Shown: positions 9,170 through 18,203 of the stretch, piece after piece
Numbering within the stretch: position 1 is the stretch's first letter
How the letters are laid out: each line of letters begins with the position of its first letter
NCBI RefSeq assembly: GCF_011927835.1
Contig: NZ_JAATJH010000004.1
Location: 297,656-361,655, forward strand
Direction of reading: 5' to 3'
DNA: 64,000 nt
DNA from: Neolewinella antarctica
GTDB lineage: Bacteria; Bacteroidota; Bacteroidia; Chitinophagales; Saprospiraceae
The notes under the pieces: generated by a model
What the model was told of the DNA's origin: nothing
The model's database searches: none
The model's input: only the letters and a program-made list of their open reading frames with translations
Made by a program: the position numbers and the translations under genes

Positions 9170-9518
9170 GCCGTTTCACGTTTACACCCTGCGCAAATCT
9201 TTGGGGTCAACTACCCGCCCCCAGCGCGTCCTGCTCATCACCGCTCCGCAATTCGCCGACCGCCGACAGCAAGAAACCCTCTCCGTTCTTCCCCTTTCCG
9301 CCGTTAATCGCCCGGTTGAATCCGACATCCGGGTCAAAATACTGAGCCCCCGCGAGGGTGGCAGCGCGGAACTCGACTGCACGCATTATTGCGCCATCGA
9401 TGGTATTCTACCGATTCAGAAAATAAACCTGATCGCTCATTCCGGATCGGAAATTCTCGAAGAAGAGAAGCGGGAGATCCGTCGAAAACTTGGTGACTAT
9501 TTAGGATTGTCGCGCTAG
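9147..9518 (+). CDS. Candidate PemK/MazF-like toxin
   Basis: A 123-residue protein from the ATG at 9147; the frame stays open upstream to 9069, but that part is a shadow of the preceding gene. The order of elements fits the MazF/Kid fold: an early basic strand (RPQRVLLITAP), a central strand (ETLSVLPLSAV), a later strand near DGILPIQKINLI, and a C-terminal helix ending LGDYLGL. MazF-type toxins are mRNA interferases. The similarity is weak and judged by eye. The 23-nt overlap with the preceding small gene is typical of toxin-antitoxin pairs. Confidence 0.45.
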   Translation: MSLLTSFKPFHVYTLRKSLGSTTRPQRVLLITAPQFADRRQQETLSVLPLSAVNRPVESDIRVKILSPREGGSAELDCTHYCAIDGILPIQKINLIAHSGSEILEEEKREIRRKLGDYLGLSR

Positions 9519-9724
9519 CTTTGTTTGGCGTCAACAGTAAATTAGTTTTGGCGTATCTCTTCCATGGTGAGCCATAATTTATGGGTCGGAACCGCCGGGG
9601 GCGAGATTGTGTTAAGAAAGCAAAGCCGATAACGACAAGTAAGTTTGACTTAGTTTAATAACAAAGCTAAGCAACCAATGTCCCGGCACGACGTTACCTT
9701 AGTGAACCGCAAAAGCCCTGAATT

Positions 9725-10732
9725 ATGTCCGCAGATATCCACCTCGCCGCTGAGCAACTCGGTAAAATGGGTTACCTCGACCTTGACGTCGACCCTTCGC
9801 TGGATCTCGTCGCGGCCATCAATCAGCTCAAGAAAGAGAAAAACGCCGTCATCTTGGCGCACTATTACCAGGAGTCGGAGATTCAGGACGTTGCGGATTA
9901 CATCGGCGACAGTCTCGGTCTTAGCCAGCAGGCGGCCTCCACGGATGCGGACATCATCGTTTTTGCCGGCGTCCACTTTATGGCGGAAACGGCTAAGATG
10001 CTTAGCCCGAGCAAGAAAGTATTGCTTCCCGATTTGAAAGCAGGTTGCTCACTGGCGGATTCCTGCCCCGCGCCCGTTTTTCGCAAGTTCAAGGAAAAAT
10101 ACCCCGACCACAAAGTCGTCAGTTACATCAACTGCACGGCCGAACTCAAAACGCTGACCGACGTCTGCTGTACGAGCACGAACGCCAAGTACATTATTGA
10201 CTCTTTCCCCGCCGACCAGCCGCTAATCTTCGCGCCCGACATCAACCTCGGTCGCTGGCTCGTGAAGGAGACCGGGCGTGACATGGTACTTTGGAACGGC
10301 TCCTGCATGGTGCACGAGATCTTTAGCCACGAGAAGATTACCAAACTGAAGATCAAGCACCCCAATGCTGCCTTCATTGCCCACCCCGAGTGTGAATCCC
10401 ACATTTTGGACGCAGCTGACCACGTCGGTTCTACCTCCAGCCTGCTCCGCTTTACCCGCGAGAGTAAGTACCAGGAGTTCATCGTTGCCACCGAGTCCGG
10501 CATCCTGCACCAGATGATCAAGGATAGCCCCGGCAAAACGTTCATTCCCGCGCCCCCCAACAATGCCTGCGCCTGCAACGACTGCCCGCACATGAAGCGG
10601 AACACGATGGAGAAGCTCTACACCTGCATGAAGTACGAACTCCCGGAGATCCACCTGGAAGACTGGGTAATCGAGAAGGGCCGGGCTAGCATTGACCGAA
10701 TGTTGGAAATCTCCGCCCGGGCCGGTCTGTAG
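9725..10732 (+). CDS. nadA: Quinolinate synthase A
   Basis: [4Fe-4S] enzyme that condenses iminoaspartate with dihydroxyacetone phosphate to quinolinate in NAD synthesis. It has 335 residues in the usual three-fold pseudo-symmetric form. Motifs seen are [11 protein letters not shown] (45-55), [14 protein letters not shown] (82-95) and [14 protein letters not shown] (102-115). The cluster ligands are probably Cys108, Cys194 (NGSCMVHE) and Cys287 (in [10 protein letters not shown]). No nadB or nadC is nearby. A strong terminator follows. Confidence 0.97.
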   Translation: MSADIHLAAEQLGKMGYLDLDVDPSLDLVAAINQLKKEKNAVILAHYYQESEIQDVADYIGDSLGLSQQAASTDADIIVFAGVHFMAETAKMLSPSKKVLLPDLKAGCSLADSCPAPVFRKFKEKYPDHKVVSYINCTAELKTLTDVCCTSTNAKYIIDSFPADQPLIFAPDINLGRWLVKETGRDMVLWNGSCMVHEIFSHEKITKLKIKHPNAAFIAHPECESHILDAADHVGSTSSLLRFTRESKYQEFIVATESGILHQMIKDSPGKTFIPAPPNNACACNDCPHMKRNTMEKLYTCMKYELPEIHLEDWVIEKGRASIDRMLEISARAGL

Positions 10733-10757
10733 AGGAAATTACACCTAACAGAATCAT

Positions 10758-10808
10758 AACAGCGAGGGTTAGTATCAGCGAACAAGCGATGCTAACCCTC
10801 GCTGTTTT
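10758..10808 (+). terminator. Strong terminator after nadA
   Basis: A perfect 15-bp stem (AACAGCGAGGGTTAG 10758-10772 with CTAACCCTCGCTGTT 10792-10806), extended inward by wobble pairs, is followed by TTTTA. Confidence 0.85.
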
Positions 10809-10814
10809 ACGTTT

Positions 10815-10848
10815 GCCTACCGCCTACCGCCTCTACGCCTACCGCCTC
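10815..10848. repeat. CTACCGC heptamer array
   Basis: GCCTACCGCCTACCGCC and ACGCCTACCGCC are tandem copies of the heptamer seen at 2714-2736 and 7961-7998. They abut the 3' end of the hydrolase gene. No opposing array is visible here. Confidence 0.6.
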
Positions 10849-11833
10849 ACTCCAACCCCCGCAGAAAGCGAAGCGCCTCCCGAACCGGAGTCTCCGTATC
10901 CCCCGACATAATTTCCGAGCCCAAAAAATGCGTCTTTGGGGTAGGCAGTGCTTTCAGTACGTTCTCTGCTTTTGCCGTAGCGAAGGTGGCGTGCATTTTC
11001 GGATAAACGTCCACTTCGACGCGCTCGTCCTCGTTGAGGCGGTCTTCGTAATAGTAGAGCGTGAGTACGGGGCAGGTGATTTTTTGGAAGGTAGCTTCGG
11101 TCATGGTCGAAGCCACTAGGGTTTGTAAATGGACTAAGGCAGTCGTGGTAAAGAGCGTATCGAAGTACTGGTTAGCACCGGGCTCCTCGTAGCTTACTTC
11201 GCGCAACCCGTCGGTCATCCCCACCAGCGCGGCGATCTCCGCCCCCCACGGGGTACCGAGTAACCAGGCCCCGGGCATGTCGTCCTTGACGTTCGGGGAG
11301 AAGTTGACCAGCGCGTGTACGTCTTGCGGAAACTCTGCCGCTAACTTCAGGGCCAGCGTTCCGCCGGTAGAGGTGCTGAGGATGACTACTTTCTCGCCGA
11401 TCGCTTTGCCGATCGTCAGTGCCTCCTTCGCTTCCGCCCAGGCCGACTCGGCGGTGAAGCCCACCATGGAGTGTGGGGGCTCTAGTCCGTGAGCACCCCA
11501 ACGGGCTACGTAGATGTTCGCTTCGAGGCCGTCCGCCAGGTGGTAGTTAGCGGGGTAAGCGTCGCCGAAACTGCCCCCGAAACCATGTAGGTAGATTACT
11601 GCGTATTCGGTTTTGGAGGGCACGGAATCATGAAAACGAACGTGGGCGTTGTTTCCTTCCCGGATGGGTTGGCCCGCTTCGCGCTCACTCACCAACTGTG
11701 CTATTTCCGCCAAATTACCCGGCACCCGCGGCAGCGCCGTATCGTACACTGGCTCCGGCAATTTGGGGCCCGTAAAATAAGTGATCGCCAAAACCACGAC
11801 CACGGCACCAGGAATCCAGTAACGCTTCTTCAT
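10847..11833 (-). CDS. Membrane-anchored alpha/beta hydrolase
   Basis: A 328-residue alpha/beta-fold serine hydrolase with an N-terminal membrane helix (about 5-23), so probably facing the periplasm. The oxyanion-hole motif YLHGFGGS is at about 80-87. The nucleophile elbow is LSTSTGG rather than a strict GxSxG. A candidate acid is in YYYEDRLNEDE, and a candidate His is in THFLGSE near the C-terminus. Substrate unknown; a lipase/esterase-type role is likely. Confidence 0.8.
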   Translation of the reverse strand: MKKRYWIPGAVVVVLAITYFTGPKLPEPVYDTALPRVPGNLAEIAQLVSEREAGQPIREGNNAHVRFHDSVPSKTEYAVIYLHGFGGSFGDAYPANYHLADGLEANIYVARWGAHGLEPPHSMVGFTAESAWAEAKEALTIGKAIGEKVVILSTSTGGTLALKLAAEFPQDVHALVNFSPNVKDDMPGAWLLGTPWGAEIAALVGMTDGLREVSYEEPGANQYFDTLFTTTALVHLQTLVASTMTEATFQKITCPVLTLYYYEDRLNEDERVEVDVYPKMHATFATAKAENVLKALPTPKTHFLGSEIMSGDTETPVREALRFLRGLE

Positions 11834-11893
11834 GGAGCTATTACCGGATCACCCAAAACGATGTTCTAATCTACCGTTTGCAGTATAAGAAGG

Positions 11894-12979
11894 CTACACC
11901 TCAAAATACTTCCAACTCATCCCGTCTTCAATCTTCAGCAGCGTCTCGTAGATCAGTTTAATCACCCCTTCCACGTCATCCTTTGCGGCCATTTCCACCG
12001 TCGTGTGCATGTAGCGCAACGGCAGGGAAATCAGCGCCGAGGGCACGCCCTCGTTGGAGTAAGCGAAGGCGTCCGTGTCGGTGCCCGTCGCCCGGCTGCT
12101 GGCCTCGCGTTGAATGTCGATCTCTTTCTCGGCGGCGGTATCGATGATCAGTTTCAGCAATTTGTTGTGAACGGCGGGGGCGTAGGTTACGCTCGGACCG
12201 TGGCCGGCCTTGACGTCGCCGAGTTTCTTTTTGCTCAGCAGAGGGGTGCCGGTGTCGTGCGTCACGTCGGTAATGATGGCGACGTGCGGCTTGATCTTGT
12301 GGGCGATCATCTGCGCGCCCCGCAGGCCGATTTCTTCCTGCACGGAGTTCACCACGTACAGGGAGTAGGGAAGCTCGATGTTGTTCTCCTTGATCATTCG
12401 CGCGACCTCCGCGATGCAGAAGCCCCCCATGCGGTTGTCGAGCGCGCGGCCACAGTAGTAGCGGTCGTTAAGGATTTCGAGCTCGTCGGGGTAGGTGATG
12501 ACGGTACCGACGTGGATGCCCATTTCCAGAACCTCGTCCTTATCCTTCGCACCCACGTCGATAAAGATATTATCGATTTTGGTCTGCAGTTTAGCGTCGT
12601 CTCCCCGCCGCGTGTGGATAGCTGGCCAGCCGAAGACGCCCCGCACCATGCCCTTGTCGCCGTGGATATTGACGCGTTTCGAAGGGGCGATCATGTGGTC
12701 GCTACCGCCGTTACGAATCACGTTGATGAAGCCATTGTCGCTAATGTGGTGCACGAACCAACTGATCTCGTCGGCGTGGCCTTCGATCACGACGCGGTAG
12801 TCTTTGCCGGGGTTGATCACGCCGTACGCCGTTCCGTAGTTATCCAGGCCGACCTCGTCGACGAAGGGGCGGACGTACTCCAACCACAATTGCTGCCCGG
12901 GGGCTTCGAACCCGGTTGGGGAAGCGTTATTGAGGTACTTGTGAAGAAAGGCTTCTGATTGTTGGTTGATAATCGGCAT
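11894..12979 (-). CDS. M42-family metallo-aminopeptidase
   Basis: A 361-residue cytoplasmic di-metal aminopeptidase of the M42 (FrvX/TET) family. Metal ligands and catalytic residues are in IEGHADEISW (His, Asp), GRALDNRMGG (bridging Asp), NSVQEEIGLRGA (the EE pair), IITDVTHDT (Asp) and RYMHTTVEMA (His). M42 enzymes usually form dodecamers that trim small peptides. Its promoter region overlaps the repeat element at 13003-13088, which separates it from pyrE on the same strand. Confidence 0.93.
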   Translation of the reverse strand: MPIINQQSEAFLHKYLNNASPTGFEAPGQQLWLEYVRPFVDEVGLDNYGTAYGVINPGKDYRVVIEGHADEISWFVHHISDNGFINVIRNGGSDHMIAPSKRVNIHGDKGMVRGVFGWPAIHTRRGDDAKLQTKIDNIFIDVGAKDKDEVLEMGIHVGTVITYPDELEILNDRYYCGRALDNRMGGFCIAEVARMIKENNIELPYSLYVVNSVQEEIGLRGAQMIAHKIKPHVAIITDVTHDTGTPLLSKKKLGDVKAGHGPSVTYAPAVHNKLLKLIIDTAAEKEIDIQREASSRATGTDTDAFAYSNEGVPSALISLPLRYMHTTVEMAAKDDVEGVIKLIYETLLKIEDGMSWKYFEV

Positions 12980-13002
12980 ATGGTATGGTGTATAAAGTTT
13001 AA

Positions 13003-13088
13003 GGCGTGGCCGCGGGTGCGAGCGGATTTGGGAAGGAGCGGACTAACTGTGCAAAAGTCCACCACTCGCTACTAAGACCCGCTGCGCG
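13003..13088. repeat. Inverted-repeat element copy (86 bp)
   Basis: The left arm is GGCGTGGCCGCGGGTGC (13003-13019). A degenerate right arm, GACCCGCTGCGCG, spans 13076-13088. Between them is an internal GGACT/AGTCC hairpin. The right arm covers the last codons of pyrE, so the element provides part of that gene's 3' end. Confidence 0.6.
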
Positions 13089-13719
13089 TAAAAGTTTCGC
13101 TCCAGGTGCGTGGGTCCTGTCGCCAAGCAGCTAGGGTAGTCGCCGCTTCACTGGAAATGTGGCCCTGATCGACGGCTACTTCCAGCAAAGCACCGTAACC
13201 ACTCATGGTCGCCAGAAGAACTTCCGATTGCTCGAAAGCCCGGGCGGCGGCGGGAAACTCGTAGGTAAAAATGGCCACGGCGCCGGCAACCTTGCCGCCC
13301 GCGGCGCGGAGGGCTTCGATGGCTTTTAACGAGGAGCCACCGGTGGAAATGAGGTCTTCGACGACGAGGTAGCGTTTGCCGTTTTCGAGCCGGCCTTCGA
13401 TCTGGTTCCGGCGGCCGTGTTCTTTCGCGCTCGACCGCACGTAGATGAACGGTAGGCCGAGGCGGTCGGCCAGCAGCGCCCCGTGGGGGATGCCGGCGGT
13501 AGCCACACCCGCGACGCCTTCGACGTTTTCGAACCGCTTGGCTAATTCGACGAAGCCGTCGAGCACCTCACATCGGATGGTGGGGTAGGAAAGCAGTACC
13601 CGGTTATCACAGTAGATGGGGGAGCGCAAGCCACTGGCCCAGGTAAAAGGATTTTCCGGTCGAAGTTTTACGGCTTCCGCTTCCAGCAGGCGGCGAGCGA
13701 TGGTTTTTGCAGTGGTCAT
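13072..13719 (-). CDS. pyrE: Orotate phosphoribosyltransferase
   Basis: Transfers ribose-5-phosphate from PRPP to orotate to form OMP in pyrimidine synthesis. It has 215 residues. It shows the substrate loop RPENPFTWASGLRSPIYCDN (21-39), the flexible catalytic loop around RSSAKEHGRRNQIEG (95-109) and the PRPP motif YLVVEDLISTGGSS (117-130). No pyrF is adjacent. The last five codons overlap a repeat-element arm. Confidence 0.96.
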   Translation of the reverse strand: MTTAKTIARRLLEAEAVKLRPENPFTWASGLRSPIYCDNRVLLSYPTIRCEVLDGFVELAKRFENVEGVAGVATAGIPHGALLADRLGLPFIYVRSSAKEHGRRNQIEGRLENGKRYLVVEDLISTGGSSLKAIEALRAAGGKVAGAVAIFTYEFPAAARAFEQSEVLLATMSGYGALLEVAVDQGHISSEAATTLAAWRQDPRTWSETFTRSGS

Positions 13720-13816
13720 TTAGTGGCGTAAGTGGCTAAGAAACGAATGAAAGTCAGTATCATGGGGCGTGATGAAGCGTTCTCGTCGCACCAGCAAATA
13801 CACAAATAGCCCGCAA

Positions 13817-14449
13817 ATGTACGTAATCTACGTCAACGACCGCCCGATTCGCTTGCTCTCCGGTTCCACCCCCAGCACCAGCCCCGACTTAGTCGAGACC
13901 CCGAGTACTCACCTCACCGCTCGCTACGGCGGCAAGGCCCACTCGTTACTTAATTACGTGGACATGCTGGAGAAGGGAAGCCCCAAGGTAAAGTCGGTAG
14001 ACATCGTGCACGACGACCTGGAAGTGCTCTGGAAAGACTTTAAAGGTCATTTCGAATGGATCGCCGCCGCCGGCGGAATAGTGAACCGTCAAAACAGCGC
14101 TAAAGTCCTGTTTATCTACCGGCGCGGTTTTTGGGACCTCCCGAAGGGCAAGCTCGACCCCGGCGAAGACGCCCCGACCGCGGCCCTGCGGGAAGTACAA
14201 GAAGAGACGGGGTTAAAGGAAGTAAGCCTGGGTGAGCAATTACCCACGACGTACCATACCTACCGCAAGAAGAAAGGAGCGCGCGTGCTCAAACCCACCT
14301 ACTGGTACCGTATGGAAAGCAACCAACTGGAGCTGCGGCCCGAAGCCGCCGAGGGCATTGAGCGGGCTGAATGGCGGGAAATTCGCTCCGTCCTGGACGA
14401 CGAGCTTCCCATCTACCACAGTCTGAGGCATTTGCTGGAAAACATCTAA
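13817..14449 (+). CDS. Nudix hydrolase
   Basis: A Nudix-family hydrolase of about 210 residues from the ATG at 13817 (MYVIYVNDRPIRLL); the frame is open upstream to 13769, but that extension is low-complexity and basic. The Nudix box is complete: GKLDPGEDAPTAALRE then VQEETGL, matching GX5EX7REUXEEXGU. The N-terminal 90 residues form a separate domain of a type found on Bacteroidota Nudix proteins. Substrate unknown. Confidence 0.87.
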   Translation: MYVIYVNDRPIRLLSGSTPSTSPDLVETPSTHLTARYGGKAHSLLNYVDMLEKGSPKVKSVDIVHDDLEVLWKDFKGHFEWIAAAGGIVNRQNSAKVLFIYRRGFWDLPKGKLDPGEDAPTAALREVQEETGLKEVSLGEQLPTTYHTYRKKKGARVLKPTYWYRMESNQLELRPEAAEGIERAEWREIRSVLDDELPIYHSLRHLLENI

Positions 14450-14637
14450 GCAACTCTTGCCGAAGCGAAGGAGCACTACTCAAGCCAGTAAGTATCGCCG
14501 AACATTTCCCTCGCGACAAGCGAATCCACCGCAGTCTGGTCGGAGATGGACCATCTTCCACCACCGTCTGGACGGACACCATTTAAGTAAGTTTAATAAT
14601 TACGTTAAGCAGAATCCCTCAGCGGCCCACGGGTTGC

Positions 14638-14645
14638 TATATTTG
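14638..14645 (+). promoter_or_regulatory. -7 box of the adk promoter (TATATTTG)
   Basis: Exact match to TAnnTTTG, 21 bp before the adk ATG at 14667. It supports that start over the longer open frame beginning at 14457. No good -33 TTG is visible. Confidence 0.55.
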
Positions 14646-14666
14646 CGTTTAACCGACTCCACCGCT

Positions 14667-15245
14667 ATGTACAACTTAATTCTCTTCGGCCCCCCAGGCT
14701 CCGGAAAAGGCACCCAGGCCGCCAAACTACTAGCCAAGCACGGCTTCGTGCACATCAGCACCGGCGACATGTTTCGCTACGAACTGAGTAACAACACGCC
14801 GCTGGGCCAGGAAGCCCGTAGCTACATGGACAAAGGGGATCTCGTGCCGGACGAAGTGACGGTCGCAATGTTGCGCAAACGCGTGGAGCAAAACCCGGGC
14901 GTCAAGGGGTTTATCTTCGATGGCTTTCCCCGTACGGACCCGCAGGCAGTCGCCCTCAACGAATTGATGGAGGAAATGGGAACGCAAATTGACGCCCTCA
15001 TCCTGCTGGAAATCGACGAAGGCGAAGTAGTAAAACGCATTCTCGGCCGCGGCGCGACAAGTGGCCGCGCCGACGACCTAATGGAAGAAACCATCCGCAC
15101 CCGCTTCAAGAACTTTTTGGCCTACACGACGCCCGTTTACGAGTATTACAATAAGCTCGGCCTGGCGCACAAAGTGAACGGAATGGCTTCAATTGATGAA
15201 GTAGGCGCCTCGGTGAGCGCCATTGTTTCACCGAAACTCAAGTAG
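14667..15245 (+). CDS. adk: Adenylate kinase
   Basis: Interconverts ATP plus AMP and two ADP. The protein has 192 residues from MYNLILFG. The frame extends 70 codons upstream, but those codons are not adk-like and include the promoter. The P-loop GPPGSGKGT is at 8-16. The NMP-binding part contains STGDMFR, and IFDGFPRT carries the AMP-site Arg. The LID is the short, zinc-free type (GRGATSGRADD), so the enzyme belongs to the short-LID class. Confidence 0.96.
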   Translation: MYNLILFGPPGSGKGTQAAKLLAKHGFVHISTGDMFRYELSNNTPLGQEARSYMDKGDLVPDEVTVAMLRKRVEQNPGVKGFIFDGFPRTDPQAVALNELMEEMGTQIDALILLEIDEGEVVKRILGRGATSGRADDLMEETIRTRFKNFLAYTTPVYEYYNKLGLAHKVNGMASIDEVGASVSAIVSPKLK

Positions 15246-15335
15246 AAACAGAGCATTGTGGCCGCGGGCGCGTTCAGTCAGTCACTATCACTCGGGCTTA
15301 TGCCGGGGGAGGCAGTGCAATTTAACTAACAGCAA

Positions 15336-15350
15336 CCCGCCCACGGCGGG
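15336..15350 (+). promoter_or_regulatory. Hairpin just before the obg start
   Basis: CCCGCC-CAC-GGCGGG (15336-15350) forms a tight 6-bp stem with a 3-nt loop, ending 12 nt before the obg ATG. There is no T-run, so it is unlikely to be a terminator. It could affect translation of obg. Confidence 0.4.
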
Positions 15351-15362
15351 TAAAATTCTGTC

Positions 15363-16400
15363 ATGGCAAACGGGAACTTCGTCGACTACGTAAAAATTTA
15401 TCTCCGCTCCGGCGACGGCGGGGCCGGGTCCGCTCACTTCTACCGCGCGAAGGGCATCCTGAAGGGTGGCCCCGACGGTGGTGACGGTGGCCGGGGTGGC
15501 GACATTATCCTCAAGGGAAATCGTAACCTCTGGACCCTCCTCGGCTTCAAGTACCGCAAGCACACCAAGGCCGCCCACGGCGGTGGTGGCCGGGAGAACA
15601 ATCAGTACGGAGCGGACGCCGACGACATCATTCTGGAAGTCCCGGTTGGTACCTTAGTGCGCAACCCGGATACGGGCGACGTCCTTTTCGAAATTGCGGA
15701 GCACGACCAGGAAACGGTCATCGTCCCCGGCGGCCGGGGCGGGAAGGGTAATACGTTCTTTAAATCCTCTACCCACCAGACACCCCGCTACGCCCAACCG
15801 GGCGAAGAAGGGGAGGAGGTCTGGCGTATCCTCGAACTCAAATTACTGGCCGACGTGGGGCTGGTGGGCTTACCCAACGTGGGCAAGTCGACCCTGCTCT
15901 CCGTCATGTCTGCGGCTAAGCCGGAGATCGCCAATTACGAATTCACGACGTTGGTGCCCAACATCGGCATGGTCCAGTACCGTGACGGAAAGTCGTTCGC
16001 CATGGCCGACATTCCCGGCATCATCGAAGGTGCCCACGAGGGGAAAGGCCTGGGGCACCGCTTCTTGCGCCACATCGAGCGCAACGCGACGCTACTCTTC
16101 TGCATCCCCGCTGACGCCGACGACATCCGTGGCCAGTACCAAATTCTGCTCAACGAGCTCCGGCAGTACAACCCCGAGCTTATCGATAAGCCCCGCATCC
16201 TCGCTTTGACGCGGGCGGACATGGTCGACGAAGAGCTAAAACAGTTGCGTAAGGAAGAGATACCGACCGATTTGCAACACCTCTATATCTCTTCCATCAC
16301 CGGCGAAGGGATCACCGAACTAAAGGACTTATTGTACGAGAAGGTGATTGCCGAGCGCGAAGATGGTGATGACCAGAAGATGGCGATGGAGGGGGAGTAG
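15363..16400 (+). CDS. obg: GTPase Obg (CgtA)
   Basis: A ribosome-associated GTPase needed for 50S maturation. It has 345 residues. The glycine-rich Obg domain (1-158) contains GGDGGRGGD and GGRGGKGN. The G domain (159-335) shows G1 GLPNVGKS (169-176), G3 DIPG and the switch motif [16 protein letters not shown]. The G4 position reads LTRAD rather than the usual NKxD. The acidic C-terminal tail is short. It is 117 bp downstream of adk and may share its transcript. Confidence 0.96.
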   Translation: MANGNFVDYVKIYLRSGDGGAGSAHFYRAKGILKGGPDGGDGGRGGDIILKGNRNLWTLLGFKYRKHTKAAHGGGGRENNQYGADADDIILEVPVGTLVRNPDTGDVLFEIAEHDQETVIVPGGRGGKGNTFFKSSTHQTPRYAQPGEEGEEVWRILELKLLADVGLVGLPNVGKSTLLSVMSAAKPEIANYEFTTLVPNIGMVQYRDGKSFAMADIPGIIEGAHEGKGLGHRFLRHIERNATLLFCIPADADDIRGQYQILLNELRQYNPELIDKPRILALTRADMVDEELKQLRKEEIPTDLQHLYISSITGEGITELKDLLYEKVIAEREDGDDQKMAMEGE

Positions 16401-16425
16401 CGAATCCGCCGCTCTGTATTATCAG

Positions 16426-17883
16426 CTAAAGAAACCGGTCGAGTTGGGCGCCGTTAAGGTTTTCCATCATGGCGATGGCCAGGTCGCGCGCCTCGATGTT
16501 GCCAAGTCCTTTGTTGGCGTAATGTTGCTCCAACCGGGCCTGACTTTGGTGGTAACTCACTCGGTAGGCGGTAACGATTTGCGCGTGGAGCGGATCTTCC
16601 GTCGCCCAGTCGTTCAAATTAGCCCAGACTGTTTCCGCCCACTTAGTCGTGGCGTTTCTTGGGGCATCCTTGAGTTTCTCCGTGGCGGCAAAAAGTGGCG
16701 CACGTTGTTGTGCCAGGAGGCGCGCGCGTTCGACGTTAGTGTTGCCGGCGGCAAGGTCTTCCACAATGGTCAACATGACGGATACTTCCGGCCACTGGCT
16801 TACGGCATTGCGCTGTGCGTCCGCCGGTGCGAAGGCCGCGCTGGAGAGTAATCGATATTTCCGAATCTCGGGGAGTTCGTTCCACGCCTTGGTGTACGCC
16901 GCCGTGGTGCCCGGCCCGTAAAGGCCGTCGATGGCTCCGGTATAGTAACCCTTTAGCTTCAGCGTTTCCTGCAATTCGGCCACGCTGTGGCGCTTGGTGG
17001 CGCCGTCGAGCTTGGGTAGCTCCGCGCCTGCGGCAGCCGCCGGGAGGGTGGTGGAAGCAACGAGGGTGCTAGTTGTTTTTTGCGCCGTGCTTACGACGGG
17101 GGTGGGCGCGGTCGCGGGTGCAATGGAGGTTGGGGAGGGAGCCGTGGGGACTTTGGTGTAAGTACTTGGGCTAGCCTCACCGAGGGTGGCTGCCGTACCC
17201 GTTAGCTTAGTAGGCGTACCGGCAGCAGTTGGGGTAACGGTGTTTTGAGAATCACCGGGGGTGTTAGTTGACGCTGAACCACTCGTTCGTGCCGGCTCGC
17301 CCGCGGGGATGGAAATAAATGGCTTTTTCAGACCCGTCTCAAAGGCTTCTACCGGGATGGCCCGCAACGACGAAACTTGCTTGATGAAGGCATCGCCGTA
17401 GCCCGCTTTCTTGACAACGGCCAGATTCGCTTTCGCTTCCGCGGCGTTATCGTAGGGGCCGGTCAGGATTTTGAGATTACCGTCGAGTGACTGGACGTGC
17501 AGCGAACCGATGGGCTCGTACTTCTTCCAGGGTGTCGGCTTATTCGCGGCCTGGAAAGCAAATTGAATGAACGTCTGCGTCTGCCCGGCGCCCTCCGGTA
17601 AGTTGAGCACGCGTGCGTTGCGGAAACCGAGCTCGTTGAGTTGGTCCGCAATGGCGACGGCTTTCGCCTGGTCGGTGAACTGACCGACGTACACTTCTGA
17701 CTCGTTGGGTGACACCTCCAGGTTATACAGGTAGCCCAAATTTCCAATCTCGGCAAAGTCGGCGGACCGCACGTCGCGGAAAACCCCCGCTCGCACGGTG
17801 TAAGCATCCTGAGAAAATAACTGCCCGGTCAGAAAAGTAAGACAGAGGAAAGCAAGGGTACGGGGAAGGAGTGCGTGTGTCAT
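16426..17883 (-). CDS. Secreted SPOR-like and peptidoglycan-binding domain protein
   Basis: About 485 residues from the ATG at 17883, which starts a signal peptide (MTHALLPRTLAFLCLTFLTG...FSQ). Two or three SPOR-like repeats follow (e.g. YTVRAGVFRDVRSADF, VYVGQFTDQAKAVAIADQLN, LKILTGPYDNAAEAKANL). Next comes a Thr/Ala/Pro-rich linker, then a PG-binding-1 domain (VAELQETLKLKGYYTGAIDG, YGPGTTAAY) and an unknown helical C-terminus. The likely role is cell-wall binding. The frame is open to 18084, but that part holds the promoter. The linker includes an exact repeat arm (17104-17121) read as APATAPT. Confidence 0.75.
   Translation of the reverse strand: MTHALLPRTLAFLCLTFLTGQLFSQDAYTVRAGVFRDVRSADFAEIGNLGYLYNLEVSPNESEVYVGQFTDQAKAVAIADQLNELGFRNARVLNLPEGAGQTQTFIQFAFQAANKPTPWKKYEPIGSLHVQSLDGNLKILTGPYDNAAEAKANLAVVKKAGYGDAFIKQVSSLRAIPVEAFETGLKKPFISIPAGEPARTSGSASTNTPGDSQNTVTPTAAGTPTKLTGTAATLGEASPSTYTKVPTAPSPTSIAPATAPTPVVSTAQKTTSTLVASTTLPAAAAGAELPKLDGATKRHSVAELQETLKLKGYYTGAIDGLYGPGTTAAYTKAWNELPEIRKYRLLSSAAFAPADAQRNAVSQWPEVSVMLTIVEDLAAGNTNVERARLLAQQRAPLFAATEKLKDAPRNATTKWAETVWANLNDWATEDPLHAQIVTAYRVSYHQSQARLEQHYANKGLGNIEARDLAIAMMENLNGAQLDRFL
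17104..17121. repeat. Repeat arm inside a coding sequence
   Basis: GGGCGCGGTCGCGGGTGC is an exact copy of the element arm, lying inside the linker of the SPOR-like gene. It is in frame on the minus strand, where it encodes APATAPT. No partner arm is evident nearby. Confidence 0.6.
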
Positions 17884-18203
17884 GGAGATCGTGATGTTCT
17901 GGTGGTGCCGCGCGGAGACGACGGTGGTGGCCGGTAAATTTTGGTGAGCCGGCGGCTTAACGCGACCGTAACGTAAAATTAGCCGGCGAGTTATGCCGCC
18001 GCCCCAACTTATTACTCCCAAATGGAAGGTAGTTCGTAGGCTATAAAGCAGGAAGGTACAAATATCTCGAAAGATGTTTTTCAAACATAAACCAACAAAC
18101 TATTTTATTTGCGGGCAACTTTTCTGCCGCTCAATTCGTATGTTTAAACCAACCGCCCGGGCGAACTCTCCCGCAACCCAAGCCGTGGCGGTTCCTACAT
18201 TAT
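17884..18203. other. 320-bp divergent promoter region
   Basis: It lies between the SPOR-like gene (-) and the TPR gene (+). On the minus strand there is a TATGTTTG box (18082-18089). The right half is AT-rich. I see no supported gene here. Confidence 0.5.
18082..18089 (-). promoter_or_regulatory. Possible -7 box of the SPOR-like gene (TATGTTTG)
   Basis: Exact TAnnTTTG match on the minus strand, about 200 bp before the chosen start at 17883. No properly spaced TTG was found. Confidence 0.35.

Noticed and set aside
12005-12958. Long open frame (317 codons) opposite the M42 peptidase gene
   Set aside because: It is antisense to a clear M42 gene, and its protein has no domain and a His/Val/Asp-rich composition typical of a shadow frame in GC-rich DNA.
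14457-14666. 70-codon N-terminal extension of adenylate kinase
   Set aside because: It is not Adk-like and contains the promoter -7 box; the P-loop should start within the first ten residues.
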